Source: Turnera subulata (Eukaryota; Streptophyta; Magnoliopsida; Malpighiales; Passifloraceae). Taken from it: DNA of 64,000 nucleotides. Each line of letters begins with the position of its first letter. Position 1 is the first letter of the stretch. The stretch covers positions 50,934-114,933 of the forward strand of contig JAKUCV010005632.1 in NCBI GenBank assembly GCA_028386065.3. Reading direction: 5' to 3'. The notes beneath the pieces are model-generated. The model did not search any database. It was not told where the DNA came from and saw only the letters and a program-made list of their open reading frames with translations. The translations under genes and the position numbers were made by a program. Positions 1-10,989 of this stretch are shown one piece after another.

Positions 1-177
1 CGTTGTCTAGCTCTTGCTGATTCCATACACAAGTTGGGTGAAAGATCCTAACGCTACAGGTATGTAAAATTGTTATACGGTTTATATTGCTTCACATGTG
101 GTTCTTGGTTAAGTTTCTGTATTTCCGCTGCTTGTTGTACTTAGTATATGAATGTCATATAGCTTAGGAAACTTACA
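1..177 (+). repeat. 3' end of an LTR, same family as the Copia at 56486-64000
   Basis: Read on the minus strand, this begins TGTAAG, then TTTCCTAAGCTATATGACAT, matching the LTR edges at 56486 and 63284 and the sequence that follows them, with moderate divergence. The LTR edge is the TTACA ending at 177. The bases after it are not the primer-binding site that follows a 5' LTR of this family, so this is the outer end of a 3' LTR or a solo LTR whose body lies left of the window. Its polarity is opposite to the copy at the right end. Confidence 0.8.
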
Positions 178-264
178 ACACCTTCCTTCAATAAAAGCCG
201 ATTGTGGCCGGCTGATTAGGGATGGCATGAGGGGCTTCAATCGGGAGGCAAGGAGTTTGGCGAT
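178..264 (-). pseudogene. LINE reverse-transcriptase fragment
   Basis: The minus strand reads IAKLLASRLKPLMPSLIS followed by RPQSAFIEGR. This is the 'NRLKP..P.LIS..QSAF..GR' block of plant L1-type LINE reverse transcriptases. Only about 29 residues remain: the left side is cut by the LTR end at 177, and the upstream coding side runs into the decayed gene remnant at 265-500 without RT homology. It is probably the tip of an old LINE copy. Confidence 0.55.
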
Positions 265-500
265 ATGCTCTTGTGATTGCATGATTATATCATTTCAATT
301 CTCGACAAATTTGATGGAAGATTGCTAGTCTGATTGATCTGCTCAACAGTCCATTAAAACCATAGTGCTTGATATTTCTTCTACAGGTTTCGAAGGGGAT
401 GTTTTTCAGTTCTTTTTCTTTAGTAGTTGACTCGCATCCGATTTTTTTCCACCCGGTAGAGGCTGTGGTGCTGACAAGGGCATAGTTATTTGTGGAGTAT
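265..500 (-). pseudogene. Downstream part of an unidentified gene split by a Copia insertion
   Basis: This continues the frame at 6150-6486. If the Copia and one copy of the AGTAT duplication are ignored, the minus-strand frame runs uninterrupted across the insertion point into a Pro/Lys/Ser-rich stretch (TPQITMPLSAPQPLPGGKK at the start). Further on, the frame contains three or four in-frame stops (TGA, TAG, TGA types) separated by protein-like sequence such as QSSIKFVEN and NDIIMQSQEHIAK. The stops are of the kind made by C-to-T or G-to-A transitions. I do not recognise the family. It is a decayed gene, not an active one. Confidence 0.5.
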
Positions 501-1279
501 TGTTGGGGAAAAACACATAAATTCAACACAACGTAATTAACGGGAATCAATTGCGCAGCGGAATAACCTAGTTAAATATTTTCCCCTCTTTGTGCCACCA
601 AAATGAGATATCAAACAACCAAGCAAATAGATGCTAGCAACCAAACCAACACAAACCACAACACCGAATATATGTGAAAAACCCCCAAGACAGGGTAAAA
701 ACCACGGGACCGAAGTCCGTCAATCTTCCCCTATATCAAACAATAATGGGTTCACAATCCAAGTTCTTCCCTAGAAAAAACTAGAGGCTAACACAACAAA
801 GGCAACATCAAGATTACAAATCTTGGCTCCAACAACAAAGTCATCACTACACTAGTGGATTACAAGCAACAAATTGAAGGAGAAGTGGGCAAATCTCACC
901 AAATGGGTATAACACTAATACCCGGAAACCCAGAGCTCCACGACGATCCGCTCCGTTCACTTTGTAGAGCTTGAAGAGGAGAACAACATACTTCAATTTC
1001 ATCCAAATCGGACATTGTTTGCCACCCGATCTAGGCTTGCAAAGATGAGGAACATTCCCCCATTTCTTTTCCTCTTCACTCGTCAAAAGCCACCACTCCC
1101 CCACTTTTTTTTTTTGCTGCAGCTAGTCTTCCAAAAATTACCACCCGCACATTTCTATTTTTTTGTTTCACCAAATAGAAAAGTCACGTGTTTTGACTTA
1201 AAGGAGATGGGCCATTTTTATTTCTAGCCCATAACAATTGTTGGTAACTTGATCCATGTGGGTTTGGACAAGCCTAACA
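501..1279 (-). repeat. 3' LTR of Copia 1
   Basis: In element (minus) sense this is the downstream LTR. It is identified by the purine-rich tract next to its inner edge at 1280-1291 and by identity in length (779 bp) with the LTR at 5366-6144. No length difference separates the two LTRs. Confidence 0.93.
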
Positions 1280-1291
1280 ATCTCCCCCTCC
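1280..1291 (-). other. Polypurine tract of Copia 1
   Basis: On the minus strand the sequence just before the 3' LTR is GAGGGGGAGAT, the expected plus-strand primer for reverse transcription. It fixes the element's polarity. Confidence 0.75.
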
Positions 1292-1309
1292 AAACTCACA
1301 TGGAGGGCT

Positions 1310-4300
1310 CTACCAAGCCCGCCTTGTTTCCGGCAAAAAAACAAGCTTCTCTTTCGGTAGTGGCTTAGTCATCATATCGGAGCCATTATCCTTCTTATGG
1401 ATTTTCTCAACACACAATTGCTTCATCTCAATAGCTTCCCGTATCCATTGATACCGCACCTCAATATGCTTGGACCTTGAATGAAAGGTAGGATTCTTAT
1501 TGAGATGGATGGCACTTTGACTATCACAATGCACAACAAACTTGTATTGACTAAGACCAAGTTCTTCAAGAAGTTTCTTCATCCACATAACTTCTTTTCC
1601 ACCCTCTGTCAGGGAAATATACTCGGCCTCAGTAGTGGACAATGCTACACACTTTTGCAACTTTGATTGCCATGACACTGCTCCCCCCTGCAAAGGTCAT
1701 CATGAACCCAGAAGTAGACTTCCTAGAATCAACATCTCCTGCCATATCCGCATCCGCATACCCCTCAAGTATCGGACTCCCATGGCCAAAGGATAAACAC
1801 AAACTAGAAGTACCTCTTAGATACCGCAATATCCATTTCACGGCCGACCAATGCTCTTTACTGGGATTAGACATGAACCGGCTAATAACACCAACGGCAT
1901 AGGCAATATCCGGCCTAGTGCACACCATGGCATACATCAAACTACCCACAGCTGAAGCATAAGGCACTTTCTTCATCTCTTCCTTCTCTTGGTCACCTGT
2001 AGGACTTTGCTTGGAACTAAGCCTAAAGTGAGCCGTAAGTGGAGAACACACCGGTTTTGCCTTGCTCATGTTGAATCTATCAAGAATCTTCTCGATGTAT
2101 CTTTCTTGAGACAACCACAATTTCTTCTTGTTTCGATCTCTAGAGATTTTCATACCAAGTATTTGCTTTGCCGGTCCCAAATCCTTCATTGCAAATGAAG
2201 TACTAAAAGCTTTCTTCAAACTTCGAATTTTTTTTGCATCATGGCCAACAATCAACATATCATCCACATATAGCAAGAGGATAATAAAATTATCATCGGA
2301 GTACCTCTTGACATAGACACAAGGATCAGAGGTAGATCGACTAAACTCATGATCTAGCATGAAGGAGTCAAACTTCTTGTACCATTGCCTCGGAGCTTGC
2401 TTAAGACCATATAAGCTCTTCCTTAGCTTGCATACAAGGTTCTCTTTTCCCTTGACTTCAAACCCTTCTGGTTGCTTCATGTAGATCTCTTCTTCTAGCT
2501 CACCATGGAGAAAAGCCGTCTTTACATCAAGTTGTTCAATCTCAAAGTCCAAATGGGCGGCCAAACCCAAGACAACCCGGATAGAAGACATCTTCACAAC
2601 GGGAGAAAAGATTTCATCAAAATCAATCCCTTTTTTTGACCAAATCCTTTCACAACCAATCTCGCCTTGTACCTTGGTTGTGAAGTACTTTCTTCCGTCT
2701 TTAGCCTAAAGACACATTTGTTGTTGAGTGCTCTTTTCTCCTTTGGCAACTCAACCAACTCATAAGTGTCATTCTCATACAAGGAATTCATCTCATCTTG
2801 CATGACCAACCATTTTCTTCTATCATCAAGTGACATGGCCTCTTCATAGCTCTCCGGCTCTCCCTCATCGGTAACCATCACCCATTCATTGGATGAATAC
2901 CGTGTAGATGGTTGAGGCTCTCTTGATGATCTTCTCAACTGTGGTTGTGGTGGTGGCTCCACATCAACATGCTCCGGTGCATCATTATCAACCATAGGAA
3001 CATCATTGGGCTCATGACCAATTGCATCACCATCATCATTCTGCACATCTCCCCCGTGATCAACATGGACAAATGGAATTGTACTCGAGCCACCTAGTAC
3101 CTCACTAGAAGAAGAGAAAGAAGTACTAGGCTTTTCCATCTCATCAAAATCTTCTAGTGTCTGGTCTTCAAATAACACCACATCTCTGCTCCTTATTATC
3201 TTTTTGTTCTTCAAATCCCACAATCTATACCTGAACTCATTATGTCCATATCCAAGGAAGATACACTGCTTGGTCTTGCTATCAAGCTTGGACCTCTCAT
3301 CCCTAGGCACATGAACAAATGCCTTGCAACCAAACACCTTCAAGTGCTTGTAGGACACATTCTTTCCACTCCACACTCTATCTGGAACATCACCATCAAG
3401 TACCGTGGAAGGAGATAAATTGATCAAATCAACCGCAGTCCTCATTGCCTCACCCCAAAATGACTTAGGCAATTTTGCATGAGAGAGCATGCTAACAACT
3501 CTGTTGTAAATGGTTCTGTTCATTCTCTCTGCTACACCATTGTGCTGTGGTGTTTTGGGAGGTGTCTTCACTAGCTTGATGCCATAAGAGTTGCAATACT
3601 CTTCAAACGGCCCCCGATACTCGCCACCATTGTCTGCTTTAATGGCCTTCAACTTCATCCCAGTTTCTCACTCAACACTGGCATGGAACTTCTTGAAGAC
3701 ATCAAGCACCTGATCTTTTCTCTTCAACACAAAAGCCCACACTTTTCTAGAATGGTCATCAATAAAGGCCACAAAATACAAAGCACCTCCATTGGATCTA
3801 TCACTCATGAAACAAACATCAGTGTGAACTAAATCAAGAGAATTATTTTTTCTAGATGGAGGAAAAGTATGGAAAAACACTCTATGTTGCTTGCCAACTA
3901 AACAATGAGTGCAAGATTTAGACAAGGTACCTGAAAAGTTTGGCAAGAACTCTTTCTTTGCAAGTAATTGTAGGCCTTTCTCACTCAAGTGCCCAAGTCT
4001 CTTATGCCACAACTCCATAGAGACTTCATGCTCAACGGCATTAACTTCATCATAGCAAGGCTTTGCTTGAGTTCGGTAGAGAGTATTCTCCTTTTTCCCT
4101 TTTGCCAAGACAATTGCACCCTTTCCTCTAGTAAGCTTCCAAATCCCATTACCAAAGCTACTATGATATCCCTCATCATCAAGAATGCCGGTGGAGATCA
4201 AATTCAATCGAAGATCCGGAACATGTCTTACATCCTTGAGTAGCAACTTGAATCCAAGATTGGTTTCTAGACAAATATCACTGACTCCAACAATCCGAGC

Positions 4301-4405
4301 ATCGGACTTGTTACCCATCTTCAATGAGCCAAAGTCACCACTCTTGTAGGTACTAAAGAACTCTCTACAAGGTGTGACATGTCGGGAAGCACCAGTGTCT
4401 AAAAC
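1310..4405 (-). pseudogene. pol: Copia 1 pol (protease, integrase, RT, RNase H), broken
   Basis: Reading on the minus strand: the protease motif DTGAS lies at about 4399-4385, directly after the gag stop. The GAG-preintegrase/zinc region (WHKRLGH, CTHC) follows near 4010-3900. The integrase core has HTDVC, DNGGEY and the Glu in GVAERMNRT. RT has AFLHGELEEEIYM and YVDDML. RNase H has STTEAEY and MTKPLPKEK. Breaks: a TAG at 4406-4408 between gag and protease, a TGA at 3668-3670 inside integrase, a one-base loss in an A run near 2630, and a one-base gain in a G run near 1685. The stops look like transitions. The two indels sit in homopolymers, so sequencing error cannot be excluded for them. Confidence 0.9.
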
Positions 4406-5338
4406 CTATGTATATTCTTGTTGTGCAACATTAATGCTCTCCTCCTCATATAGAAGGAAGGAATCATCCTCGGAATCAATTGCCACTGCACTTGAATCTT
4501 CTTTGGCAACCTTCTTGCCTTCTCCCTTTTCTTGATCTCTCTTGAAGCTTCTACACTCTCTTTGGATATGTCCAGGCTTATCACAATAATAGCATCTAAT
4601 CTCATGCTTGGATTTGGAACTTCCTCTAGGCTTCCACTCTTTCTTCTTGTCACGAGACTTGGAATATTTCCTCCCTCGTGATTTTCTGCTCTTGCTCCTC
4701 CCTCTGTTCTCTGTAACAAGGGCCTCTGAATCAGTAGACTTAACCCCCAGTTCTTTTCTCCTGGCAGCTTCATCCATCACACTATCCTTCACTGCATCTA
4801 AAGTGAGCTTCACAGCACGAGCAGAATTGCTAAGAGATACTGTCAAAGTCTCCCAACTGTCTAGCAAAGAACTCAACAAGATCAATGCTTGCACTTTATC
4901 ATCTAGATTTATCCCCAAAGTAGTCAAGAGGTTCAAGATCCCTTGGAAGTTGTTTAAGTGCTCTGACATATCATGCCCATCCGAATACTTCAGGTTCACC
5001 AGCCTTTTAATAAAAAAAGCCTTGTTTTGCGCACTCCGTTTCTCAAACAAATCTTCCAACTTCTTCCACAACTCATAAACATTTGTAATCTTGCTAACAT
5101 GATGAACCACACTAACATCAATCCACTTTCGGATATTAGCAACAATTTTCCTATTCAAAGAGTTCCACTCTTTATCACTTGTACCTGCATCTTTTCGGCC
5201 TTCACACTCAATAGGCCCAAACAAGTCATTGCAATACAAGTGATCCTCCATATACATCTTCCATACACAATAATTCGATGAAGTGAGTTTTATCAAACTA
5301 GCCTTGTCCTCCATTTTGATATGCACAAGAAACCACAA
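4406..5338 (-). CDS. gag: Copia 1 gag (capsid/nucleocapsid)
   Basis: The 310-residue open frame codes for a Copia-type gag. The N-terminal part (LTSSNYCVWKMYMEDHLYC and onward) resembles UBN2-type gag of plant Copia elements. The C-terminal part is basic (SKSRDKKKEWKPRGSSKSK) and carries a zinc knuckle CYYCDKPGHIQREC of the CX2CX4HX4C type for RNA binding. Met-9 at about 5314 (MEDKASL) is the more typical gag start. The frame ends at TAG 4406-4408, just before the protease DTGAS in the same frame. Gag alone could be made, whereas a gag-pol fusion would need readthrough of this stop, which is more likely a mutation. Confidence 0.88.
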   Translation of the reverse strand: MWFLVHIKMEDKASLIKLTSSNYCVWKMYMEDHLYCNDLFGPIECEGRKDAGTSDKEWNSLNRKIVANIRKWIDVSVVHHVSKITNVYELWKKLEDLFEKRSAQNKAFFIKRLVNLKYSDGHDMSEHLNNFQGILNLLTTLGINLDDKVQALILLSSLLDSWETLTVSLSNSARAVKLTLDAVKDSVMDEAARRKELGVKSTDSEALVTENRGRSKSRKSRGRKYSKSRDKKKEWKPRGSSKSKHEIRCYYCDKPGHIQRECRSFKRDQEKGEGKKVAKEDSSAVAIDSEDDSFLLYEEESINVAQQEYT

Positions 5339-5350
5339 ACAATGAACCTG

Positions 5351-5362
5351 GCTCCGCTACCA
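5351..5362 (-). other. Primer-binding site of Copia 1
   Basis: Three bases inside the 5' LTR the minus strand reads TGGTAGCGGAGC. The position and TGG start fit a tRNA primer site. It differs at two positions from the usual plant initiator-Met site TGGTATCAGAGC. The same 12-mer occurs in the other LTR families of this window. Confidence 0.7.
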
Positions 5363-5365
5363 GTT

Positions 5366-6144
5366 TGTTGGGGAAAAACACACAAATTCAACACAACGTA
5401 ATTAACGGGAATCAATTGCGCAGCGGAATAACCTAGTTAAATATTTTCCCCTCTTTGTGCCACCAAAATGAGATATCAAACAACCAAGCAAATAGATGCT
5501 AGCAACCAAACCAACACAAACCACAACACCGAATATACGTGGAAAACCCCCAAGACAGGGTAAAAACCACGGGACCGAAGTCCGTCAATCTTCCACTATA
5601 TCAAACAATAATGGGTTCACAATCCAAGTTCTTCCCTAGAAAAAACTAGAGGCTAACGCAACAAAGGCAACATCAAGATTACAAATCTTGGCTCCAACAA
5701 CAAAGTCATCACTACACTAGTGGATTACAAGCAACAAATTGAAGGAGAAGTGGGCAAATCTCACCAAATGGGTATAACACTAATACCCGAAAACCCAGAG
5801 CTTCACGACGATCCGCTCCGTTCACTTTGTAGAGCTTGAAGAGGAGAACAACATACTTCAATTTCATCCAAATCGGACATCGTTTGCCACCCGATCTAGG
5901 CTTGCAAAGATGAGGAACATTCCCCCATTTCTTTTCCTCTTCGGTCGTCAAAAGCCACCACTCCCCCACTTTTTTTTTTTGCTGCAGCTAGTCTTCCAAA
6001 AATTACCACCCACACATTTCTATTTTTTTGTTTCACCAAATAGAAAAGTCACGTGTTTTGACTTAAAGGAGATGGGCCATTTTTATTTCTAGCCCAAAAC
6101 AATTGTTGGTAACTTGATCCATGTGGGTTTAGACAAGCCTAACA
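5366..6144 (-). repeat. 5' LTR of Copia 1
   Basis: This upstream LTR in element sense is 779 bp, TG...CA, and adjoins the primer-binding site at 5351-5362. The TSD AGTAT follows at 6145-6149. Confidence 0.93.
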
Positions 6145-6149
6145 AGTAT

Positions 6150-6486
6150 GCATAGGATCTCTTGCTGGGTCAAGAACATGAGGATTTTGTGGAGGTGGTG
6201 GAGGTTATTGTAGCTCATCATCAACGTGTTTCTTGATTGCATTGAGATAATCACACACTTCAACACTCAGATACTCCTTAGGTGTCAGTGCTCCTCTGCG
6301 CAGTTCTACTAATTGTTGTATAGAAGAGAGAATCTCTGTTCGTCTTTCTCCCAAACGAGACATATGGACCCTAACGACAATTCTTGTACGCCAAACTTGT
6401 TTGGCAAAACAATTCTGATAATCCACATCAGGAAAAGCTGCACAAATCAACGACCCCAACACTTTACCCTCGTCTTCATTAGCCAT
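6150..6486 (-). pseudogene. Upstream part of an unidentified gene interrupted by Copia 1
   Basis: The minus-strand frame starts MANEDEGKVLGSLICAAF and includes WRTRIVVRVHMSRLGERR and ALTPKEYLSVEVCDYLNAI, which looks like a compact helical domain. A TAA at about 6205-6207 breaks the frame, after which it continues as PPPPPQNPHVLDPARDPMHT up to the Copia insertion. The pyrimidine tract ending CTCTCTCTCAG just upstream of the ATG (near 6490-6500) looks like a 3' splice site, so earlier exons may lie above 6500. I do not recognise the protein. It is likely dead, both from stops and from the 5.6-kb insertion. Confidence 0.55.
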
Positions 6487-7410
6487 TTTCCTGAGAGAGA
6501 GAGAAAAAAAAAATTATAGGTTGCCATTACCATATGCTGCGGTTATGAAAACAAGTTCTAGAACGTATCTATAATGGGAGTTGGGGATTAGAAACGATAA
6601 AACCAGATAATCGAGGAACAGTACTAAACCAGTTAGCAACCAAAACGTATCAAGCTACTGTCAAGTAAGTAATAATTCAAGTGTAAGCATAAATTGTGCA
6701 CACACCCAAAAAAAAAAGGCTAAATGATATGTACTCAGTTCTGTAACAAAGTAGTATGTATTAGGAGGCATAATTGCAGCAGCAGTGATGAAAGTGAGCT
6801 TTTTGACTAATCGGAAAATATTAACACTTCCACAGTCATAACACTGGAAAAGGAAAATGAAGACAACAGAAAGCCAGAAACTCTCTAAGAAAACAACTAC
6901 TGCCTCTCAAACTCAAAATCAATCAATTTCCAACAACTGGGGACCAAAATAAACCAATCTCAAGATAGCAAATACGGTTACAACATGCAATATAAAATAC
7001 AACAACTCCAACTACAGTTTCTGATCCAGAGAGCAAATTACTAAACTCGTTTCTTAGCTCAAAATTGGGAGAAAAAGTATGGTAAGACTTTAGGATGACA
7101 GGGCCATATTATGGATGTATAAATTATATGCACGCATACATTAGGACACACAAGAGAGATACAAGGAACTCTCAATCTAGTTCTCTAGATAATCAGCAGG
7201 CCTCCTCGATTTTGGTTAGCTATCCTTTCCAGGATATGACACCATTAGTCCATATTTTGAATCATTAAGCGAAAAAAAGAGAGAAAAGAAATTCTAATAT
7301 CTCTACAACAATGCTTCTCCTACTCCATTACAATCAAAACAACTCCACTGCACTATAGCAATCAGGACTTTGACAGTACAATAAGCAATAAGGATGAAAT
7401 TGCTAGTCCA
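6487..7410. other. Non-coding, AT-rich; possible intron of the interrupted gene
   Basis: I see no convincing open frame, repeat boundary or RNA gene here. The sequence is AT-rich with short A runs. If the splice acceptor near 6490-6500 is real, part of this stretch is an intron of the minus-strand pseudogene. Confidence 0.4.
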
Positions 7411-7418
7411 TCAAAGAA

Positions 7419-8658
7419 ACTTTTTTGAAATGGCTATGGAAATATGTAACTCTGGATTCTGCATCTACAAAAATCCCCATGTGGGCAGACTTGGTAAGAG
7501 ATAACTATAGGAGTCACTCAGTTTCCTCTTGGCCAGCTTTCTGTGAAAGGAGGTCTTCTACTGTATGGAGAAATATTGTTTTGTCTGGGGAGGAATGCAC
7601 GAATATTGGCGTGAAGTTGCAAGACGGTTTGAGAATTGTTTTAGGTGACAGGAGTAAGAGTAGATTATGGACGGATAGGTGGAAGGATGGGGTCTCTTTG
7701 ATGGACTCATTTCCTAGACTTTTTGCAATTTGATAACGTGAAGGATGCGGTGAAGTGGGTGGAGGGGAAATGGGAATGGGGTTGGAAGTGGAGGCGTCGT
7801 TTGTATAGCTGGGAGGAAGAGGAGCTAACTCTTCTTAACCGTTCCGTATCTGATGTCACTTTGCAGGAGAATAAGATGGATGAGTGGAAATGGAGTGCAT
7901 GCCCTGGTGGCTCCTATACCGTTAAATCAGGTTATGTCTTATCCCATCGGTCGCGGCATGTTACTGCAGCAAAGCCGTGGGTTTGGTTGGGGTGTGCACC
8001 CCACAAAATTGAATGCTTTGTTTGGTTGGCAATGCATCAAGGGGTTGCTGTCAGGTCGGTTCTCCTGAGTAGAAATATTATCAGTCCGGAGGGTGCTGTT
8101 TGTCCTTTCTGTGAATTGGAAATTGAAACTCGAGACCATGTGTTCCTGAACTGCTCTCCGGTATGGAAACTCTGGTGTACCTTATGTAGTTGGTGGGGTC
8201 TCAGTTGGGCTTCGCCTTTGAGTCTTGAAGACTTTTTTGTGCAATGGATGGGGCTGGCCACTTCACCTAGGTTCAGAGCAGCATGGATGGTAATTTTCTT
8301 TAATTCGATTTGGAGCATCTGGTGGAGTAGGAACAAGTTGATCTTTGAATCAAAAGCAACAGATTGGGGTGTGATGTTTGACCTTATTTTGATGAGATCA
8401 TTGTCATGGATTAAGGTGATGAGCCCTGAATTTCCTTTTTGATTTTTCTGCAGTGGTAATATGTTCTGATAATATAAAGGCTTGGAGAGGTCCTTCATGC
8501 AAGGTGAGATATGTTTAGGATCCTCTGCCAGTTTTAGGTGTGGGTATAGTTGTATTACAAAGCCATCTTTCCGATGGCTTGGCTACGGCCCTCTTCATTT
8601 CTACTCATGTAAGTATCTTTGGTATGAATAAATACATTCGTTTCATCAAAAAAAAAAA
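7419..8658 (+). mobile_element. 5'-truncated LINE (L1 type), 3' end with poly-A
   Basis: Only the C-terminal third of ORF2 remains. The frame 7425-7733 (KWLWKYV, then RLWTDRWKDGVSL) shifts into 7723-8442. The latter carries the zf-RVT domain typical of plant LINE ORF2 C-termini (WKWSACPGGSYTVKSGY, CPFCELEIETRDHVFLNC, WSRNKLIFE). A 3' UTR and an A run (8648-8658) follow. TCAAAGAA occurs at 7411-7418 and again at 8660-8667, and the match extends with a few mismatches to about 20 bp, as expected for the LINE target duplication. One frameshift near 7725 shows decay. It is a different family from the LINE at 33015-48030. Confidence 0.85.
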
Positions 8659-9345
8659 TTCAAAGAATTTTTTTTTAAAAAAAAGATTAGGCGAATAAGA
8701 TTTTGATCTCTTAAAAAAAAAAAAAAGTCGCTCACAGTTCATACTAACACGTTCTATCACGAAAACAACACATAAAACAGTGGAAACATGTATAGTATAG
8801 ATATTCCCATTGTTAATATATAAATATAAACCGAGTACAAGCAAGCATCATGTCGAGACGAAAGAAAATTATAATTGGACAAAGTAGAGAGAATCTGCAT
8901 ATATAATTTTTTTGTTCTTTTGATTAAGAAGCAACTATATGAAGAAGAATAGAAAACACCAATGGAAATTATGATTTAAGTTCAACACAAACATAGACTT
9001 GGCAGATTCAGACACCTTTCGCGCACACCTTTCGGTTCCAATGTAGTGCTGACAGAGTAGCAAGCAGACGAGACATGTTTGAATAGGGTGGGTGCCTTCA
9101 GGCAAAACCGGCACTTATGTCGGCTAGGTTAGAAGTTGCAGCAAATATATAGCCTCCCTTTCTTTTCATGTCAGGATTGGCTTTTAGTAATCCTCTCTGA
9201 CTAAATTCTTTTTTCGTGCTTTGTTTTCATATTTCTTTCTTAACTTTTCTTTTTAATTATGGCCATAGTTTTTTCATCTTTTAGAAAGAAAAACAAAGAT
9301 ATATACATAACTAAAGATATATACATAACTAGTTTTTGTGCACTA
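8659..9345. other. Intergenic, AT-rich
   Basis: Homopolymer-rich intergenic DNA lies between the LINE tail and the Pack-MULE. There is no supportable gene. Two tandem copies of a 17-bp TATATACATAACTA-like unit lie near 9298-9330. Confidence 0.4.
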
Positions 9346-9355
9346 GTTACGCACA

Positions 9356-9532
9356 GGTAAAAAAGTTTTTCTTGTCCCTTCACTTTTTTGTTTTCGCATT
9401 TGTTATCCCTCTTCCTTTTTTTTTTTTCACTCAACATGTCCCTCAACTCTTAATTTACCGGGTCACCTTGTCCTTATTACCTCCAGCAGCCGGTTGGTGC
9501 GTATGAGACTGACACGTGTCCGTGGGGCCCAC
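9356..9532 (+). repeat. Left terminal inverted repeat of the Pack-MULE
   Basis: It is inverted-complementary to 10990-11163 over its whole length, with scattered mismatches and a length difference in a T run. It includes the shared block CTTAATTTACCGGGTCACCT. The inner edge is taken where GGGCCCAC matching fades into low-complexity sequence. Confidence 0.9.
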
Positions 9533-9776
9533 TCTTTCTGATTAAAATTATTTTTTCTTTTTATTTTTTTCTAATTAATTTCTAAAACCTATTTTTTATT
9601 CTATTTTTTCTTTTTCCTCATTTCCATTTTCTTTTTTTTTCTTATCCCGTCTTCTTCAATCTCTTCTTTTCTTCTTTCTTTTTCTTTTCTCTTCCCAAGC
9701 CACCAACCCTCCTCCCAACAAACTCAAAAGCCACAGACACACACAAACACACTAAACCCAAACCCCCCAGGCCAAA

Positions 9777-10328
9777 ATGGAGATCGAAATGAAGGGAAAA
9801 GCAATCGCCAAAACCGACGCCGCTACCTCCGAAGACGGCGGTGCTGCCAGCGGAGACGATTCGGGAGGAGGTGTTGCTGCTAGCAGGAGCGGCGGGGAGG
9901 AAAGACCGTGTGAAGGGACACCACCGTTCAAGCCCTTCCCCGGCATGCCCGTCCTCCCCTACTCCCCTCTCCGCTGCCGCAACTGCCGCCCCGTCCTGAA
10001 ACCCTTCTCCGTCGTCGATTTCGAGGCCAAGATCTGGATCTGCCCCATCTGCTTCCACCGCAACCACTTCCCCCCTCACCACGCCGCCTCCATCTCCCCG
10101 GACACCCTCTCCCCGGAGTTGTTCTCCCAGTACACCACCGTCGAGTACCAGCAAGACGACGCCTCCTCGCCCCCGCCCCTGACTTGCCTCTTCGTGGTCG
10201 ACACCTGCCTCCTCGAGGAGGAGATCGGCTTCCTCAGGTCCGCCCTCTCCCAGGCGATGCACCTCATCCCGGCTCCTTCGACCATGTCGCAGAATCCGCC
10301 TTCGCCACTGACCTCAGGCTCCGAATAG
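9777..10328 (+). CDS. SEC23-like fragment (COPII coat), captured in a Pack-MULE
   Basis: The 183-residue open frame encodes the N-terminal part of a Sec23 protein, the COPII inner-coat subunit acting in ER-to-Golgi vesicle budding. After a Gly/Ala/Ser-rich leader (residues 1-45) comes FKPFPGMPVLPYSPLRC and a zinc finger with CRNC and CPIC pairs (residues about 66-90). RNHFPPH and the start of the trunk/vWA-like domain, CLFVVDTCLLEEEIGFL, follow. Homology ends at about residue 168 (SALSQAMHLIP). The last 15 residues belong to a different segment. Full-length Sec23 is about 770-880 residues, so the gelsolin and helical domains are missing. A fragment-derived transcript or protein is possible, but normal Sec23 function is not. 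High GC contrasts with the flanks. Confidence 0.85.
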   Translation: MEIEMKGKAIAKTDAATSEDGGAASGDDSGGGVAASRSGGEERPCEGTPPFKPFPGMPVLPYSPLRCRNCRPVLKPFSVVDFEAKIWICPICFHRNHFPPHHAASISPDTLSPELFSQYTTVEYQQDDASSPPPLTCLFVVDTCLLEEEIGFLRSALSQAMHLIPAPSTMSQNPPSPLTSGSE

Positions 10329-10615
10329 TCCACGTGCACACGTCCCCGCAACGAGTCTGCCCTGACATTACCAGCAACATGGAGCACAACCTCGCTCTCA
10401 ACGGAATCCAACAACGCCAACTTGGTATCCCGCCTGTGCTGATCTAGGTGGTGCTCGGCGTGATCGTCGCCTAATCGAAGGGCATCATGCAAGACCTGTT
10501 CCAACTTCCAGCGGCCATGACCGTTGGTTAAAAGCTCCTGTGAGAGAGCGACGACGGCGACTTTTCTTTTAATGTTGTGGGGAAGAGATGAGCCTAGGTT
10601 ACTTCCCACATACAA
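10282..10615. other. Second GC-rich segment in the Pack-MULE, origin unknown
   Basis: GC-rich sequence continues after Sec23 homology stops. A long minus-strand frame overlaps it (to 10615), but GC-rich DNA gives such frames by chance and I recognise no domain. It may be a second captured fragment or the flank of the captured locus. AT-rich filler follows to the right TIR at 10990. Confidence 0.35.
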
Positions 10616-10989
10616 TACATGCTTTTTTCTCTAAAAACACATCGTCGTTCTGTTTTACTGGCCTTTTATTAATTGAAAATAGAATTTAAAAATTTAAAAT
10701 TGGGGAAAAAATTAGGGAAAAGAGAAAATATTTGAAGAGGTTAAAGCGTGTTTTTTTTCCTTTCCTTTTTTATTTTCTTTAAAGATTTAATCATTTTTTT
10801 TAAAAAAAGTAAAAGAATTTTTTTATTCAAAGAAACAAAATAAAAAAAAGGAAAGTGAAACAATAAAATAATAAATTCTTTTTTTCTCTTCTATTTATTG
10901 CAAAAATTAATATAATAAAACCTTAAAAAGGATTTCTGGAAAATAAAAAATAAGAAAGAAAGAGAAAAAAGAAAAATAGAATCAACTGA

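Larger units (their letters stand above)
501..6144 (-). mobile_element. Copia LTR retrotransposon 1, nearly intact structure
   Basis: Two 779-bp LTRs (501-1279 and 5366-6144) begin TGTTGGGG, end CCTAACA and flank a 4.1-kb interior with gag and pol on the minus strand. A 5-bp TSD AGTAT lies at 496-500 and 6145-6149. The LTRs differ at about 13 positions by eye (about 98.3% identity), so the insertion is fairly recent. Domain order is gag, protease, integrase, reverse transcriptase, RNase H, which defines Copia. The residues look Tnt1/Tork-like, but the lineage is tentative. It has two in-frame stops and two single-base frameshifts, so this copy cannot make a full polyprotein. It interrupts an older, already decaying gene. 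Confidence 0.95.

Noticed and set aside
10076..10615. 179-residue minus-strand frame overlapping the SEC23 fragment
   Set aside because: GC-rich antisense shadow. The + strand has clear Sec23 motifs over the overlap.
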